From positions 124,001-188,000 of the forward strand of contig NW_026570244.1 of the NCBI RefSeq assembly GCF_019649055.1: a stretch of 64,000 bases of DNA, read 5' to 3'. Each line of letters begins with the position of its first letter. Position 1 is the stretch's first letter. The notes beneath the pieces were generated by a model, which saw nothing but the letters and a program-made list of their open reading frames with translations, made no database searches and had not been told where the DNA came from. This document shows positions 9,455 through 21,438 of the stretch, one piece after another. Source of the stretch: Paramacrobiotus metropolitanus. Taxonomy: Eukaryota; Tardigrada; Eutardigrada; Parachela; Macrobiotidae. Position numbers and translations under genes: made by a program.

Positions 9455-12232
9455 CTATGCTAATGTTAGTTCCGGCGGGATTTCTGCTCCAGCTACCGCT
9501 TGTCGGCGCATAAGGAATATACGAATCAGCTCACTTTTAGCCACACTGACTTCACTGGCGGATAGGTAGTTCTTAAAAAAACCTTGTAAAAACGTCGCGG
9601 TGATGTACAGTGGCTCGTTATTGGCAGTTGTGACGTCCAGAACGGAGCCAAATCTTTTCTTTACTTCTTCTTGCATAGTCACAACAACAGATGCAAAAGT
9701 TTCTTCAATACCGAAACCAAGGTGAATAGGTGCGTTAACAATCCACCTTGCCGAAACTGTCCAGCTCGACGCCACATCCAGGGCGACCTGTTGTTCGAGA
9801 TGATATAGTATCTCTTTCACATAAGGCACAACCATATGCAGTGTTGCAGTATGTTCCGAACTCATCTTAACAGTAATCGACAAAAAAGAGCGGCATTTAA
9901 GTAATTATGTATAGATAATTAGCTATTTGGTTTACCTTTTCTGCATAGTATAAATCAAGTAAATTAAAATTACGTCTACTTGGCACGTACTCGTACTTAT
10001 ATTTAATAAATAAAATTAATTGACCACTGGAGAAACTGATTTAAGAAATTAAGTATTAGTTTTAAACGAAGCAGTAATTAGTTACCTGTGTTATTAATCT
10101 GCCATGCCTAACATTTTATCTTGATCTTCTTACCACTTCGAATTTCTACAGAAGAATTTTTACGCCTTCTAAAACCTTCCATTCACCAGCGTCCAGTACG
10201 GGAATTCTTGGGTGCTTCAGCGTTAGTGTCTGTACATGCTCCTTCACCTCCAGAAAACGTTTTACCATAATCAGCATAGAGTTCCAGCGAGTTGAAACGT
10301 CCGCAATCAACTTCTTGTGTGCCAACGCAATAAGTTCCGCCGTAACTGTTGCCGATTTGTTAAACGCCGAAACAATTTGACGAATCTTTTTCATAACGCC
10401 TTGTATCCATTCAAACTTTTCAGAAACACATACCACTAGCTGATGTGTGTGAACAAAGCACCCAAGCCGTTTGTAGTCTGCAAAGAGCCGCGTAGTGGTT
10501 TCTTCGAAGTTGACAAACTCGCTGATTTCTTGGTCAATCAGATTTTGATCCAACGGACTGCTGGTTTCCAACAGGTATATTTCTTCGTACGGTTGCGTTC
10601 CACCGAACGGATGCAGCTCCTCATCTCGGATTATTAACTGGACTGTTTCGAAATACTTAAAGGCGCAAACCATATTCGACCCATTGTCTGTAAATATTAC
10701 GAGCACCCGCTTTGCCGGTATACCCCATTCGTCGAGAATCTTCTTTACCATAGCGTATACATTCTCCGCGGTATGTGGACTCGGAAAAGATCGGCAGGCA
10801 AGTGTGAAGGGATGTGTCACGTTGTCCTTTGCGTCCAAAAAGTGACAGTTGACGCCGAGAAATGACTCAGACATTGCTTTTTTGGTCCATATATCTAATA
10901 AAACGTGGTATTTTTATAAATCTGGATTCTGTATCTGTAATTCTGTATTCATGATTATTTGTACTTGTAAGTATCGGTATGAATTTAATGCTGGTTACTA
11001 ATATAGCTATTTTTATCACCATACCAAATCTGGATCTGGATCTGGATCTTTTTATAAATCTGGATTCTGTATCTGTATTCATGATTATTTGTACTTGTAA
11101 GTATCGGCTCAATTTTAATGCTGGTTACTGATATAGCTATTTTTATCACCATACCAATGCTTATCGCCACCAGCCCCGATGTTTCCAGCACATGGGCAAC
11201 TACGCTTCGAAGTTTCTCTCGGATGGCGTTTGTTTCTTTCGCTATGGCATCCCTCCTAAATTCAGGGCATTTCTGGTCGAGCAATCGAGTGAGGCTTCGA
11301 AAGCGGTGGTGTTCAACTGTTCGCTGGGGACACGATGTTTCAGCAATCAGCAGCGAAATTTCGCGTAAAATGGCTTTGTACCTGGTTACAATGAATACAA
11401 AAGCAGATACTGATATTATGCAATTAAAAGTGAGTGCTCTCTTGTATGTACGATAGTAAGTGGGTACAGTAGAAAGCTTTTGCATTAAACTATAGGTACA
11501 AAAATATTTGTGAAACTATATAATCTACTGAAAACAGCAAGTAACATATGTAGGTGAATTTATTTTTAGTCAATAATACGAGTATTCAATTAAATTACGA
11601 GTAGTCATCATATGAGATCAGATACGGTAATTTTGTCATTTGCATGAGTACAGTTGTTACTTGTTGTAAATTAATTATTTTTTTCCGGTTTACCTCAGGT
11701 CTGCAGGAGGATAGGGAGCATAAACGGCAGTCGAAAACGACAGTTCACTTTGAACCAGATTATTGGTGTATCCTTTCTGTTGAGACTTCTTTTCTTTTTC
11801 TTGGTTTTCGAATTCGACATACACAGAAGGATGTTTAGATCGCAGATGCGTGACGAGATTTCCGGTATTTTTAAAACCTTTTCCAGTGGAAACAAATGAA
11901 CAGCCCGGCACAGTGCACTTGGTCGAATCAGTAGCGAGTTCGAAGTAATTCCACACTGACGAGCTGATTGTTCGAGTGCTCTTTGATGTTGCAGCTTTAG
12001 ATCCGCTCGATCCGTCGGAGCCAGTGAAAGACACAAGTGAGCTCGGTGAAGTGGGTGACAGTACAATGGAGTTATCGGAAGAACTCGCTAGTGCTTCGGG
12101 TACGGGATTGATACTGGTAGCATCAGGCGCATCAGATGCTTGTGGTTGAGCAAGAACTGCGATAGGTTTCGGTTTTGTCTTCGGGGGTTTTGGAGGCTTC
12201 CTCCCAACAACTACTTCTTTTAACGTCGGCAT
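9455..12232 (-). pseudogene. hAT transposase, four exons, stop-bearing and 3'-truncated
   Basis: Proposed exons on the minus strand: 12232-11694, 11381-11155, 10876-10134 and 9865-9455. All junctions are GT-AG and all phases agree. Exon 1 encodes a BED zinc finger (VWNYFELATDSTKCTVPGC ... HLRSKHP, ligands C-x4-C and H-x4-H) after a proline- and serine-rich leader. Exon 2 has HHRFRSLTRLLDQKCPEF. Exon 3 has the catalytic core: FTDNGSNMV, CFVHTHQLVV and the RW-type motif DVSTRWNSML. Exon 4 continues the helical insertion domain. A TAG at 10146-10148 interrupts exon 3 four codons before its donor. The C-terminal hAT dimerisation region is absent and I found no sign of it down to 9240. The gene is therefore not expected to make a working transposase. 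Insertion of the neighbouring Harbinger element could explain the lost end. Confidence 0.7.
10911..11157. repeat. Tandem duplication inside hAT intron 2
   Basis: A block of about 138 bases occurs nearly twice. Both copies begin TTTTTATAAATCTGGATTCTG and run through CATGATTATTTGTACTTG to TATTTTTATCACCATACCAA. A triplet of GGATCT lies between them. The second copy ends at the exon 2 donor, so the duplication appears to include that splice-site region. Confidence 0.7.
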
Positions 12233-12669
12233 AATGAAATAGTCAGAACATTACTGTTCCGTACAGCTGCCAGCGACAGATAGAACACTTTCTATGCCGA
12301 AGAGCGAATGACTTCGAGAAAACTTTAAAAACCAAATTGATTTGTCTGAAAAACGATTTTAATGAAAAGGTTTGATTTATTGGACAAATCCAGAAGGAGT
12401 GTTCATCATAAAATCAAATCAAGCGTTATTTCGCAGCCGTGCATTTTGCCCGGATAGAGTGTGTATATCGGATGCATATTTTTCCCGTAAACCAACTGTG
12501 TGGTTCAAGATGTGCGAGCCACTACAGTAATACTTTTACCTCCATGGGCGTTACATTTACTTACTATTTACTTATCGTAATATTTCTGTCTTTACTTTTA
12601 CTTAATATTTACTGTTCGATTTCGTGGCTTACTTACTTTTTACTTAATTAGTAAGAAGGAAAACTGGCT
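12233..12669. other. No supported gene
   Basis: AT-rich sequence between the hAT gene start and the MULE. It probably holds the hAT promoter and left terminus, but I could not identify a terminal repeat. Runs of TACTTAC/ACTTTTAC-like words occur at 12540-12650. Confidence 0.35.
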
Positions 12670-12678
12670 TACTAATTA

Positions 12679-13388
12679 GGAAATCACTATAGGCACCCCC
12701 TTACACCCTCGTTTATTATAGGCACCCCTTCTCGCACCCCGTAATTTATAGACACCCTTTTCTGTTTATTAAATAGAAACACCCTGTCAATGTATTTTAT
12801 AGGCACCCTTTAATAGCATATTTCGGATACAGAATTCGAAGATGATTTCATGTACTGTACGTGCGTCAGTCTCATACAGATACTCGCATACAGACAGAAT
12901 CAGGCTTTCCATCCGATGATCGGGCGGTGAGGCTGATTTGCTAACTTAGATCTAATGAGGATGGCATCGTCGGCGGTAATTTTGATGTTTCGTTTCGCAA
13001 TTGTAATTTCGGATGCCGGTTTTCTGTCGGTTCTTTTCGGACACCAAAGTTTTTCCACTGTGTCTTTGTGGTAGTTTTTAAAGGCGGTGAAAAACGCGTC
13101 GATATAGTGGTTCCTTTCATATGACATAAAACAAAGTGCAACTGGACGATCTTTCCCGTGGCGATCTTGCACAACAACAGCGTACAAGCAGTAGTTTTCA
13201 ACATTACCGTATCTAGGTTCTAACACTACAATTACAGTATAATATGCTAAAGTTTCATAGGGGTGCCTATAAAAAACAGGGTGCACGAAAGAATCATTTA
13301 ATAAGATAAGGGTGCCTTTAATTAACGAGGTGCGGAAAAGGGGTGCCTATAGTAAACGGGGGTTTTTGGGGTGCCTATAGTGTCACCC
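12679..13388 (-). mobile_element. Small MULE (Mutator-like) transposon with TSD
   Basis: The 710-base element is flanked by TACTAATTA at 12670-12678 and again at 13389-13397, a 9-base target duplication as expected for MULEs (usually 8 to 11). The ends match each other as inverted repeats of roughly 120 bases, built from repeats of the word TATAGGCACCC about every 30 bases. The last bases align without gaps (left GGAAATCACTATAGGC, right GGGTGACACTATAGGC). Inside lies a transposase remnant on the minus strand (12900-13286). The element is too short for a full MULE transposase, so it is a deleted, probably non-autonomous copy. Confidence 0.75.
12900..13286 (-). pseudogene. MULE transposase fragment
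   Basis: The frame contains CLYAVVVQDRHGKDRPVALC followed by FMSYERNHYIDAFFTAF. This is the form of the MULE catalytic domain around its second acidic residue: a hydrophobic strand, Asp, gap, pro-val-ala, then a helix. The frame has no ATG start and runs out of the terminal repeat, and the rest of the domain is missing. It is recognised by pattern only and is certainly partial. Confidence 0.55.
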
Positions 13389-13397
13389 TACTAATTA

Positions 13398-13986
13398 AGG
13401 TTTACTATTTACTTTTACTAAGTAAAGCAACACTAGATATTTGCCCAGCAGTCTGCTTTAGGCAAATTTAAGAATACATTCAAAGTCTGCACGCCTGTAT
13501 CCATCCACCGCAACCTGGATTCGGTACTGCACTTAAAATGTTGACGATGCTAAAGCGCAAAGAAAAGCCATGGGTAGTACTACTTATTGTTTAACGTTAC
13601 TCAATACTGAAAATGGTACTGGTAATGCTATTATGTTATGGAACTGTTACTGTTATTGACAGCGAGAATAATACTGTACTGCTACCCTGCACTTGTTCTG
13701 ACTTTTGTACGGTTTGAGCCTACTGCACATTCATTTTGTGTGATTCCTAATTTTCTAATTACCAACATTTTTATGATCATCCAACCAACATTTTCCTATC
13801 CAATTGATTTTTATCCAACTGACTCCGGATCGCCCGTGGAGAACTCTTGCTTTTACTGTTTATTACCATTGAGACCATTGCGATGGCTCTCGGTAAACAG
13901 GGTACGTCGTTGCCTGCTTACGCGTTCTCTACGGGGTTTGGGGTTCCTTTTTCTGGTTCTGTAGCTGTTTTTAGGCACAAAGCATC
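13398..13986. other. No supported gene
   Basis: Low-complexity AT-rich sequence with short frames. The LINE that starts at or before 13987 may extend a little into it, but no coding similarity is visible. Confidence 0.35.
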
Positions 13987-16605
13987 ATGGAATCTAAGTG
14001 CGACCTGTGCCCTAAAGTCTGCAAATCATCCCACGGCCTCGCTCTGCATCGTGATTCGGAGGTATGCAAGAAAGCCCAACGCAAAGCCCTCCGTCAGTCA
14101 GCAGTTCCTCAGCCTGTGGCTGGCTGTTCTCGCCTTGTAGCCCCAGCTCCAGCGCTTGTTGCCTACGTCCTTGCCAACAACTCAGCTGGAGCAGCGCCTA
14201 CACCTCCTTGGATGCAAAAACCGTTCCAGCCATCGAAGGAGAGAATTATGCGGCGCATCCCCCATGGTGCAAGACCGTCCGCTAGAGCTTCCCTGCAGAA
14301 AGTGCTACTACAGGTAGCCAGCCTGAATGACAGTAAGTCCTGGCTGAAGCTACTCACGTTTGCCCCTATCGCTCTTCGGCTGCCTGCGAAGACCAAAACC
14401 AGCGTGCTGGTTCCCTTGCATCCGCTGGTCCAGATGGTTTTCGCCCGCAACATCTTCTGGATCTTGTTGGTCCTAAAATGGACGAGCACAGCAGCCAATT
14501 CTGCGAAGCGCTGGCATCCGTCCTGAATGTAGTTTTGCATAGAAAGATACCTTCCGATATCCGTCTCACGTTCTTTGGTGGAAGACTGCTGGCACTGCGC
14601 AAGAAAGACGGTGGCCTGCGCCCGATAGCGGTTGGAATAACCCTGCGACGGGTATAAGCCAAAGTCGTTTGCAGTAAAATGACCGACCGCGCTACAGCAA
14701 CCCTCTGTCCACTGCAGCTAGGTTTCTACGTGCGTGGTGGTGCTGAGGCCATTGTCCACAGTACTAGACAATTCGTCGAGTCTGATCCGGAGACTGTAAA
14801 AGCGGTTCTCAAAATCGACTTCAGGAATGCATTTAACACCGTGTCCAGAGAAGCTGTGTTAAACATCGCCCACACATATTTCCCGGAGTACAGCGCATAC
14901 CTACAATCTCTATACGGATATCATTCGTCCTTGCTCCTGGAAGAACACAGTTTGTCGTCTGAATCGGGCGTACAGCAGGAAAATCCTTCGGGGCCATTAT
15001 TATTTTGCCTTGTCCTCCACATGTTGGTCATTACCTTGACAACTGAGCTTAATGCTTGGTTTCTGGATGACAAGACTTTAGGCGCTTCTCCTGCGAACGT
15101 GCTTGAAAGCTTTAATCGAATCGCAGACGAATGCAGTTCCATTGGGTTGGAAATTAACATTGCCAAATGTGAACTGTTTGTGTGTGGAGGAACGAAAAGC
15201 GCTCAGAAAGAAGCAGTTGCCGGCTTTGTTGCTGTCCATCCTCAGCTCCGCGTCCAATCAAGCTCCTCCTTAACACTGCTCGGTGCTCCTGTCCTTGATG
15301 ATGCAATTACCTCATCACTCAGTGAAAAAGCGGTAACGCTGTCCACCATGTGTGAGCGTATGCTTTGTGTGGGCAACTCCTGTCACGTCATCATGCTTTG
15401 TATCTCCTTAGCCATTGTCTTGGTGCGCCGAAAGTCATTTATGTGTTGAGATGCTGCAACGCTTGGAGGTATCCACAGAAACTATACGAAATAGATGAAA
15501 AGTTACGGTCCTGCTTCCAATCATCCTGCAACGTCAAAACCGCTCACGACGACTACCCGTGTTGGCGTCAGGCTAGCCTGCCCGTTTGCAGAGGTGGTAT
15601 TGGCATTTGTCGGTCGGAAGAATTAGCACTCCCAGCCTTTTTGGCTTCGATTCTCTCCGTTTCCGAATTGGTGGCTTTACTGCTTCCTGGTCATGCGGCG
15701 GTTGAAATTACAGGCGCGCTTGAGCTGTGGAAAAAGAACGCTCGTCTACCTGAAATACCGGAAGCGAACTTCCGCAAGCAGCAGAAGACATGGGACTTGC
15801 CTTTGTGTAACGTGTCGTTGTCCACGCTGCTTTCCGCAATGATGACCTTAACAAAGCCCGCCTTCTTGCTCAGTCTAAACCAGAAGCTGGCATCTGGTTA
15901 AACGCATTGCCCTCCGCTCATATTGGCAACCTCGTGGACGATGACACTCTTAAAATCTCAGTTGGCTTGAGACTGGAAGTGCCGATATGTGAATCCCACG
16001 AATGTTTGAAGTGTCATAAGCAGGTTGACAAGTACGGACACCACGGCCTTTCGTGTGCATTTTCCGCAGGTAGACACCCGCGACATGGCGAACTGAACAG
16101 CATCGTGTGCCCTGCGAAGTTAGAGCCCCGCGGAACGTCACATACTTCCGAACGACGCCCTGACGGCTGCACAACCATTGCCTGGCAGAGAGGGATGTGT
16201 TTAGCGTGGGATGTCCCTTGCGTGGATACTGTTGCGCCTTCCCACATTAAATCTACGGCTGCAAACGCAGGCGCAGCTGCGTTGGAAGCGGAAGAAAAAA
16301 AGGCGCAGCTGAATGCGCACTTGTTCGGCAGGTATATCTTTGCTCCGATAGCTTTTGAAAGAATGGGCCCTTGGGGACTGGCCGCCATCGCCATTATCAA
16401 AGAATTGGGCAAACGACTAAAACAGCAGACAGGAGAGAAGCGTTCCCGTGAATTTCTACGCCAACGACTGTCGTTGGCGATACAGCGGGGGAACGCGGCT
16501 TCAGTTTTGGGAACAATGGAAGGAAAAGAAAAGTTAAACGAAGTTTTAATGTTGTAAAATTGTGATGTTTTTTTGTAAGAATACGATTCACCACAGGTGA
16601 ATAAA
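13987..16605 (+). mobile_element. RLE-type LINE, long but frameshifted copy
   Basis: Coding blocks appear in order but in changing frames. 13987-14526 has an N-terminal zinc finger (CDLCPKVC ... H ... C) and the start of the polymerase region. 14530-14660 continues it in another frame (FFGGRLLALRKKDGGLRPIA). 14679-15449 is reverse transcriptase with FRNAFNTVSREAVL and the WFLDDKTLGA catalytic pair. 15365-15901 is thumb-like. 15907-16557 has a CCHC-like knuckle (CHKQVDKYGHHGLSC) and the endonuclease block RPDGCTTIAW ... LAWDVPCVDTVAPSH ... RLSLAIQRGNAASVLGT. A signal AATAAA is at 16600-16605. Shifts occur near 14370, 14660, 15420 and 15900, so it is a dead copy. It is the most complete of the four copies in the window. 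Confidence 0.8.
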
Positions 16606-17791
16606 GAGTGTACTGCACTGTAGTCGAGTGAGAGCTAAAGCCGATCACGTTCAGTCAGCTGCCTGCTCTCTGCACGCAGATGCAGGCCGTGTATGTGAAT
16701 CGTGAATGGGCTCATACAACGTACGTGTGCCTGCACTGCAAAATAAAGGGACAAGTGCAGGGTAGCAGTACAGTACTGTTACTGGTAAAGCTACTGGTAG
16801 TCAGGGTCATCGCAAGGTCCGGGGGTAAGGGGGACGTGCGTTCGCGCTTTAAAAAAGCCGCTTTTCTATTGTAAATTTCGGTACGACAGCGCCAGCTCCA
16901 GGCGCACCTTTTTCTTGCTTTCGCCCTCCGAGAAGAGTTCCATCCACCCCCGATTGACGGCACTGCTGGTTGGGATAGTAGGTATGATACTGACGCCGGA
17001 AGCAGTGTTATCTAAAATCCTTGAGATATCGCTCATCAGACAACAGAGTGTGGAGAACAGTAACGCGTGATGTATATAATTTTCTGCGGCAAGAATGTTC
17101 TTATATTCGGCTACAACAACCGGTTGCAGCCGGCACACGAAGCGGCGCCGTGGAGTTAGTAATTACCCTAGGTATTTTTTGTGGAACCTGATGTGCGGAC
17201 GGAGATTTTTTCGTGTAGCTGATTAAAATGTGCCAAATCCTTTTAATAAACAAATAAGAGTGGGTGTGGCCACCGTGTTTGCGCACCTACCCAGAACACA
17301 GTACTGCTCCAATATAGGTCATCTATGTATCGTTTGATACCCCTAAATGAGTAGGTTTGTTGTACAAAGTCAGTGTGTTTTGAGAAAATGAAAAGGATTT
17401 TAAAGGAAACTGTGGAAAACCTTACTATTCAAAGTTCACGGCATCGCAACAACGAATAAGAGAATTTGAAATTGCTGTGATACCAGTGGGTGGTTCAGTA
17501 GCTGCCTCAAGGAGCGGAAGGCTCAGTTTATATGTACAGTAATAGCCCATCTACATACGTGAATTTAACAGCACTGTCACGGTGCTGTTGCATTCTGTTA
17601 AAAATTAGTAATTTGTAGATAAGAAGTGCTGTAGTGAATCTTCCGTTATTTTTTTCTGATACTTCTTCCTAGAAGAACAGAGAACTTTTACAAAGAAAAA
17701 TATCTGCCAACCAACAAATTAGCTGTTTAATTTTTATGAGCGCAGTAGGAGTAAATTTACTTCGGTATTTTGCCAAGTGATGATGAGAAAA
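16606..17791. other. No supported gene
   Basis: A short minus-strand frame at 16866-17138 has plausible composition but no recognisable domain or start. Nothing else stands out. The next supported item is the direct repeat at 17792. Confidence 0.35.
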
Positions 17792-18163
17792 CGATTTGCT
17801 TGTATAATTTACTGGAATTCCCGATCTGCGTTATGCATTAAATATTTGCAAGCCATTTCACTCTATTTTGTATATATTTTCAGTATCAGTGAAGCAGATA
17901 AGTCAAGTGAAGTTCACTGAAGTTGCGAGTCCATAGTGTTAAATGGCTTTTTCGTGGTCTGTCAGCCGAAGACAGAGCCGCAGGCGACACCGACTGCGAC
18001 GCGAGCGGAACTCGCAAAGGAGCACGCGAGATTATTATCGTGATAAGAGGATGATCCGGAAACCGAAATCTGTCATAATCAGAAACTAGAACCAAGTTTA
18101 CTCCCACAGAAAAATTAAAAGCCGAAAACTAAAGACTAGTGCCGCCTAAATATATAAGCATTG
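17792..18163 (+). repeat. Long direct repeat, copy 1
   Basis: About 370 bases here recur at 26202-26572 with only scattered differences. Both begin at TTGTATAATTTACTGGA and end at CGCCTAAATATATAAGCAT. A shared internal stretch has the form AGCCG-AGGCGAC-CC...CGCGAGC, and a related stretch appears at 27328-27360. In both places a second shared block follows downstream (19305-19402 and 28000-28095). The four blocks therefore look like the ends of one transposon family with different internal sequence. Confidence 0.8.
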
Positions 18164-18204
18164 AAAATTAGGTTGATTAAATAAACTGATTTTAAATTAC
18201 GAAA

Positions 18205-19176
18205 GTGCTATGCGCCCGGAAAATTCCGGGCACGCTGTCAAGGGGGTGTTTTTTTATTAATTAAACGCACAGTAACCTTACTACATAAAATAATAATAAC
18301 AGAACCGAAGATTTTCATAAACTAATGGATAATGACTCAAACACATATGTAAAATGTATTCCCTTTCGAAATTCTTAACCATCGCAAGTCCAGAAGTGAT
18401 AATATCACTTCTGTTGTGTAAAGTACAGATGTACATCATAATATGACCATATTATGACAATATCATAGTATTATGATAATATCATAACATGATAATATTG
18501 TCATGATGTACATTTGTACATAGGAGTATAAAATGTACGAGTACAATGCATGTTACGAAGCCCCTGGAAAATGCAAATTGAACGTTCACATCTCACAACT
18601 CGAAATCACGAAAGATTTAAAAAGCAAATACTTTAGAAATTTTAGCTTTTTTGTTATTTGTTTATGTATCTGGCCAAATCTCATTACATACTTCAAGCCG
18701 AAGAATCCATTGCAAAGAATTTAAGGCGGAAACTTTAGTGTGAATAAGCGCTGTAAACGAAATTTTTACCGGTGTTTAGCGTAACTGCGTAAGGTTTTTC
18801 TTAATTTCACTGGCTGCATTCCTTGAATTTTTGAAAGTCAATTCAAAGCGTTATGCTTTATGGCAATCGGCAATTTTGTAAGCAGCATTTCTTTTTTTTG
18901 TTTGCAGCCTACAAACAAGCCCGTTTGTGCTCCTCGCACCCTATCTTAAAAAGCAACACGAGTACCAAAAATTGCAGCCATATTTGTAAGGGTAATGGGA
19001 GCTCGACTTTTAAATGTACAGTGGCTTTGAAAATTTTGGCGACGAATTTCCGGGCGCATAGCAAACTTACTAAGCGGCCGGAAATTTTCCGGGCGCATAG
19101 CAAATTAACTGCGGCCGGAAATTTTCCGGGCGCATAGCAAATTAACTATTCGGCCGGAAATTTTCCGGGCGCATAG
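18205..19176. mobile_element. Possible TIR element with a tandemly multiplied right end
   Basis: GTGCTATGCGCCCGGAAAATT at 18205-18225 is matched in inverted form at 19041-19063 (AATTTCCGGGCGCATAGC). The right end then recurs three more times as 36 to 39-base units (CGGCCGGAAATTTTCCGGGC...), up to 19176. No transposase is visible inside. Repeated terminal copies could come from replication slippage or from stacked insertions. No target duplication was found, so the transposon call is tentative; the tandem array itself is certain. Confidence 0.5.
18392..18512. repeat. Two AT-rich hairpins
   Basis: AGAAGTGATA / TATCACTTCT (18392-18412) form a perfect 10-base stem with one central base. A second foldback runs from TGTACATCA (18430) to TGATGTACA (18512), with internal arms built from ATAATATCAT-like words. 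They lie inside the possible TIR element. Confidence 0.6.
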
Positions 19177-19211
19177 AAGTGACTTCTAAATTATGCTTAT
19201 AAGAATCGTGT

Positions 19212-19402
19212 TGCAGATTTAAAAAAAGCCGAAAAAGAATGGCCAAGTTTTTGGACGTCTGAAATTATTCGATTAAGGCTTTACTTCAAAAATAAAAAAG
19301 CACACAAACATTTTTTGTTAGAGAAAAAATTTTGCTGGATGCTTTAGCCCTTATTGTATTGCACAATTTTTTTTAGTTTAGAAAAAGTGAGGCCAACGCT
19401 GT
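19212..19402 (+). pseudogene. Unrecognised coding-like fragment plus shared repeat block
   Basis: After an acceptor-like TTGCAG a 45-codon open stretch reads ADLKKAEKEWPSFWTSE and continues with basic residues to about 19347. Its composition looks like a transposase fragment but I cannot assign it. The 3' part (19305-19402) is repeated at 28000-28095 (AGAGAAAAAATTTTGCTGGATG ... GGCCAACGCTGT). That repetition makes a mobile-element origin likely. Confidence 0.35.
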
Positions 19403-19824
19403 GTTCTGTACAGGTTATGTACTCAGTACTGTGACTACTACTGTCTGTATTTCCCATCGTAGATGCAGTTTGATAATAATTACTATGGGTGGTCAAAATC
19501 TCTGTGTATTCTTTACGCGGCAGTTTGCGCGGCAGTTGGGTAAAAAGCGTGAGTCAACGGCGCGTAAACAAGCAAACGTGCTCATTCGTAAACAAGAATT
19601 CTGGGATGGGTTATCAGCTTACTCTTCCATGTAAGCGTTGCGCTTCGATATCGAAGCGCAACCATTACTTACCCAGACATACACACGTATATGTCAGCCA
19701 GCAGAGTTCTTTGTTGTCAACATTCTGCCAACAACTGTATACAATGGATTTGTATAATTTCATATGTAATGATCTGATATGTCGCTTGCGTGATTAATTA
19801 CGAATTACCAGCATATTTTGCATT

Positions 19825-20085
19825 TCAGTCTGTTTGACTTTCACTTTGCAATTGTTGCCGGCTTAAATAACGACGGCTCTGGAGACACACTTTAAATTTC
19901 AACATGAACTCAACATCGTCGTCTTCTGATTCAAGCGCAACAAAATCGCTATCGCTGGTGCTTTCGGAATCGCTTTCTAACAAGGCTTGCTCCGTTTCAT
20001 CATTGATTAACTCTTCGATCTTTAAACTGATAATCTTTTTGTCGCATAGATTAAGAAATTTCTGCCTTTTAGATGGTGGTGCCAT
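19825..20085 (-). CDS. Unrecognised small acidic ORF or exon
   Basis: From a real ATG at 20085 the 86-residue frame begins MAPPSKRQKFLNLCDKK, followed by a strongly acidic serine-rich stretch (ESDSESTSDSDFVALESEDD) and a basic end. A basic start plus an acidic segment is common in N-termini of transposases and nuclear proteins. I recognise no family and see no continuation with clear splice sites. Confidence 0.25.
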   Translation of the reverse strand: MAPPSKRQKFLNLCDKKIISLKIEELINDETEQALLESDSESTSDSDFVALESEDDDVEFMLKFKVCLQSRRYLSRQQLQSESQTD

Positions 20086-20112
20086 TGCAGAAATCACAAC
20101 AGTTATTGCCAC

Positions 20113-21438
20113 TACTGTTATTTATACACGTGCAATTAATTTTTGAACTCCTCGCAAATAAAGAATAGCTGCAGCGTGACAGGCGCAGCGATGTCTTCGT
20201 TATGCCGGGACATGATGCAGACTAGTTCATGTGGCGCCGCATTTTGCATTAAAAGTTACTTTTGTTTTCACTTTGGTGGTCAGTTTCTATCCTGGCACGC
20301 AAACATACTCGTCCTATCATTTGTTGACAGCTTTTTGGCTGATTCATCGGGTTGTTTTTACTTGTTCTGGCCTTTACGCTACATGCATCGATTACACAGA
20401 AGATTTTGACCACCCATACTGTTTGGACCAAGAGGTTGCGCAGTTGTGCACATAAGGATAATGGCATCTGGTATTCTCTGAACGTTGTTAAACAAAGAGT
20501 TCTCATCCATTATTCAATGATCTGTTCGCCAACAAAGGGTAGGTCTAATACGTACATGTAACAGGAAACAGACTTTACAGTGCCTCGTGAGTCGTGACAC
20601 AGTTAGGCCAGCGCCTTTCCTGTCTCGCTAAATCCTATTCATTCTTAAGCTGAAAATATGTGTTCCGCGCCTTCTGAGCGTGTCAGTTAGATATACTTAA
20701 CCAGAATGATCCAAACTTGTATACCTATGCCTGTTAAACTTATCGACAGTTAAAGTGAAAACAATGTCTCGGCACACCTATTTTATATACTCCAAAGTTC
20801 AGACTATATAATTTAAATAAAAAATGCTGTTTGCAAACGGCCGACAGACTGGCCAATAAAAGCCATAAAAATTATAAAAAATAAAACCAGCACTGCGATT
20901 ACAAACATCGGATGAATAATTTTTCACTTTATGACATACGCGATTGTCCGGCAGCGGCACGACGCTATTGCCACAGCGAAACGCGCGAACAAAGTATTTA
21001 TTTTGATTCATATTCAAGGACAAGACACGTGTCCTTCACAACAACAGCAAAAAATCACCAACAACGAAATCACAGTGAATTTGGCGGCTCCCTCCATTAG
21101 CAGAAGGAACACCCGGTACAACGTTTCCTGCACAAATGCGGCGTCGAGCTGAGTGCGGATGAATATTAGATTAAACGACTTATAATATTACGACTTTTCC
21201 GAGGCAGGTGTTTCCGGGAATAAAGTGTTTCATTAATAACAGCTTTCGAGATTCTGTTTTGGCATTTGATGTTAATTGTGTGGAACTGCGGACTAACGGT
21301 AACTCATCGAAAAAGCACAAGATTAGAATCATAGTTATGAGCTCAATAAAATAAAAAATAATAATAAAATTATTGTTGTGTCGTGTTTGTTATAAGTTAT
21401 TGTTAAGTCTAATTAAACCGGCATGGCTCTGCGTTCGC
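20113..21438. other. No supported gene
   Basis: Only short overlapping frames in several directions. No repeat shared with the rest of the window was seen before the foldback element at 21439. Confidence 0.35.

Noticed and set aside
16866-17138. 90-codon minus-strand frame with protein-like composition
   Set aside because: No recognisable motif or clear start. Kept out of the gene list because nothing beyond openness supports it.
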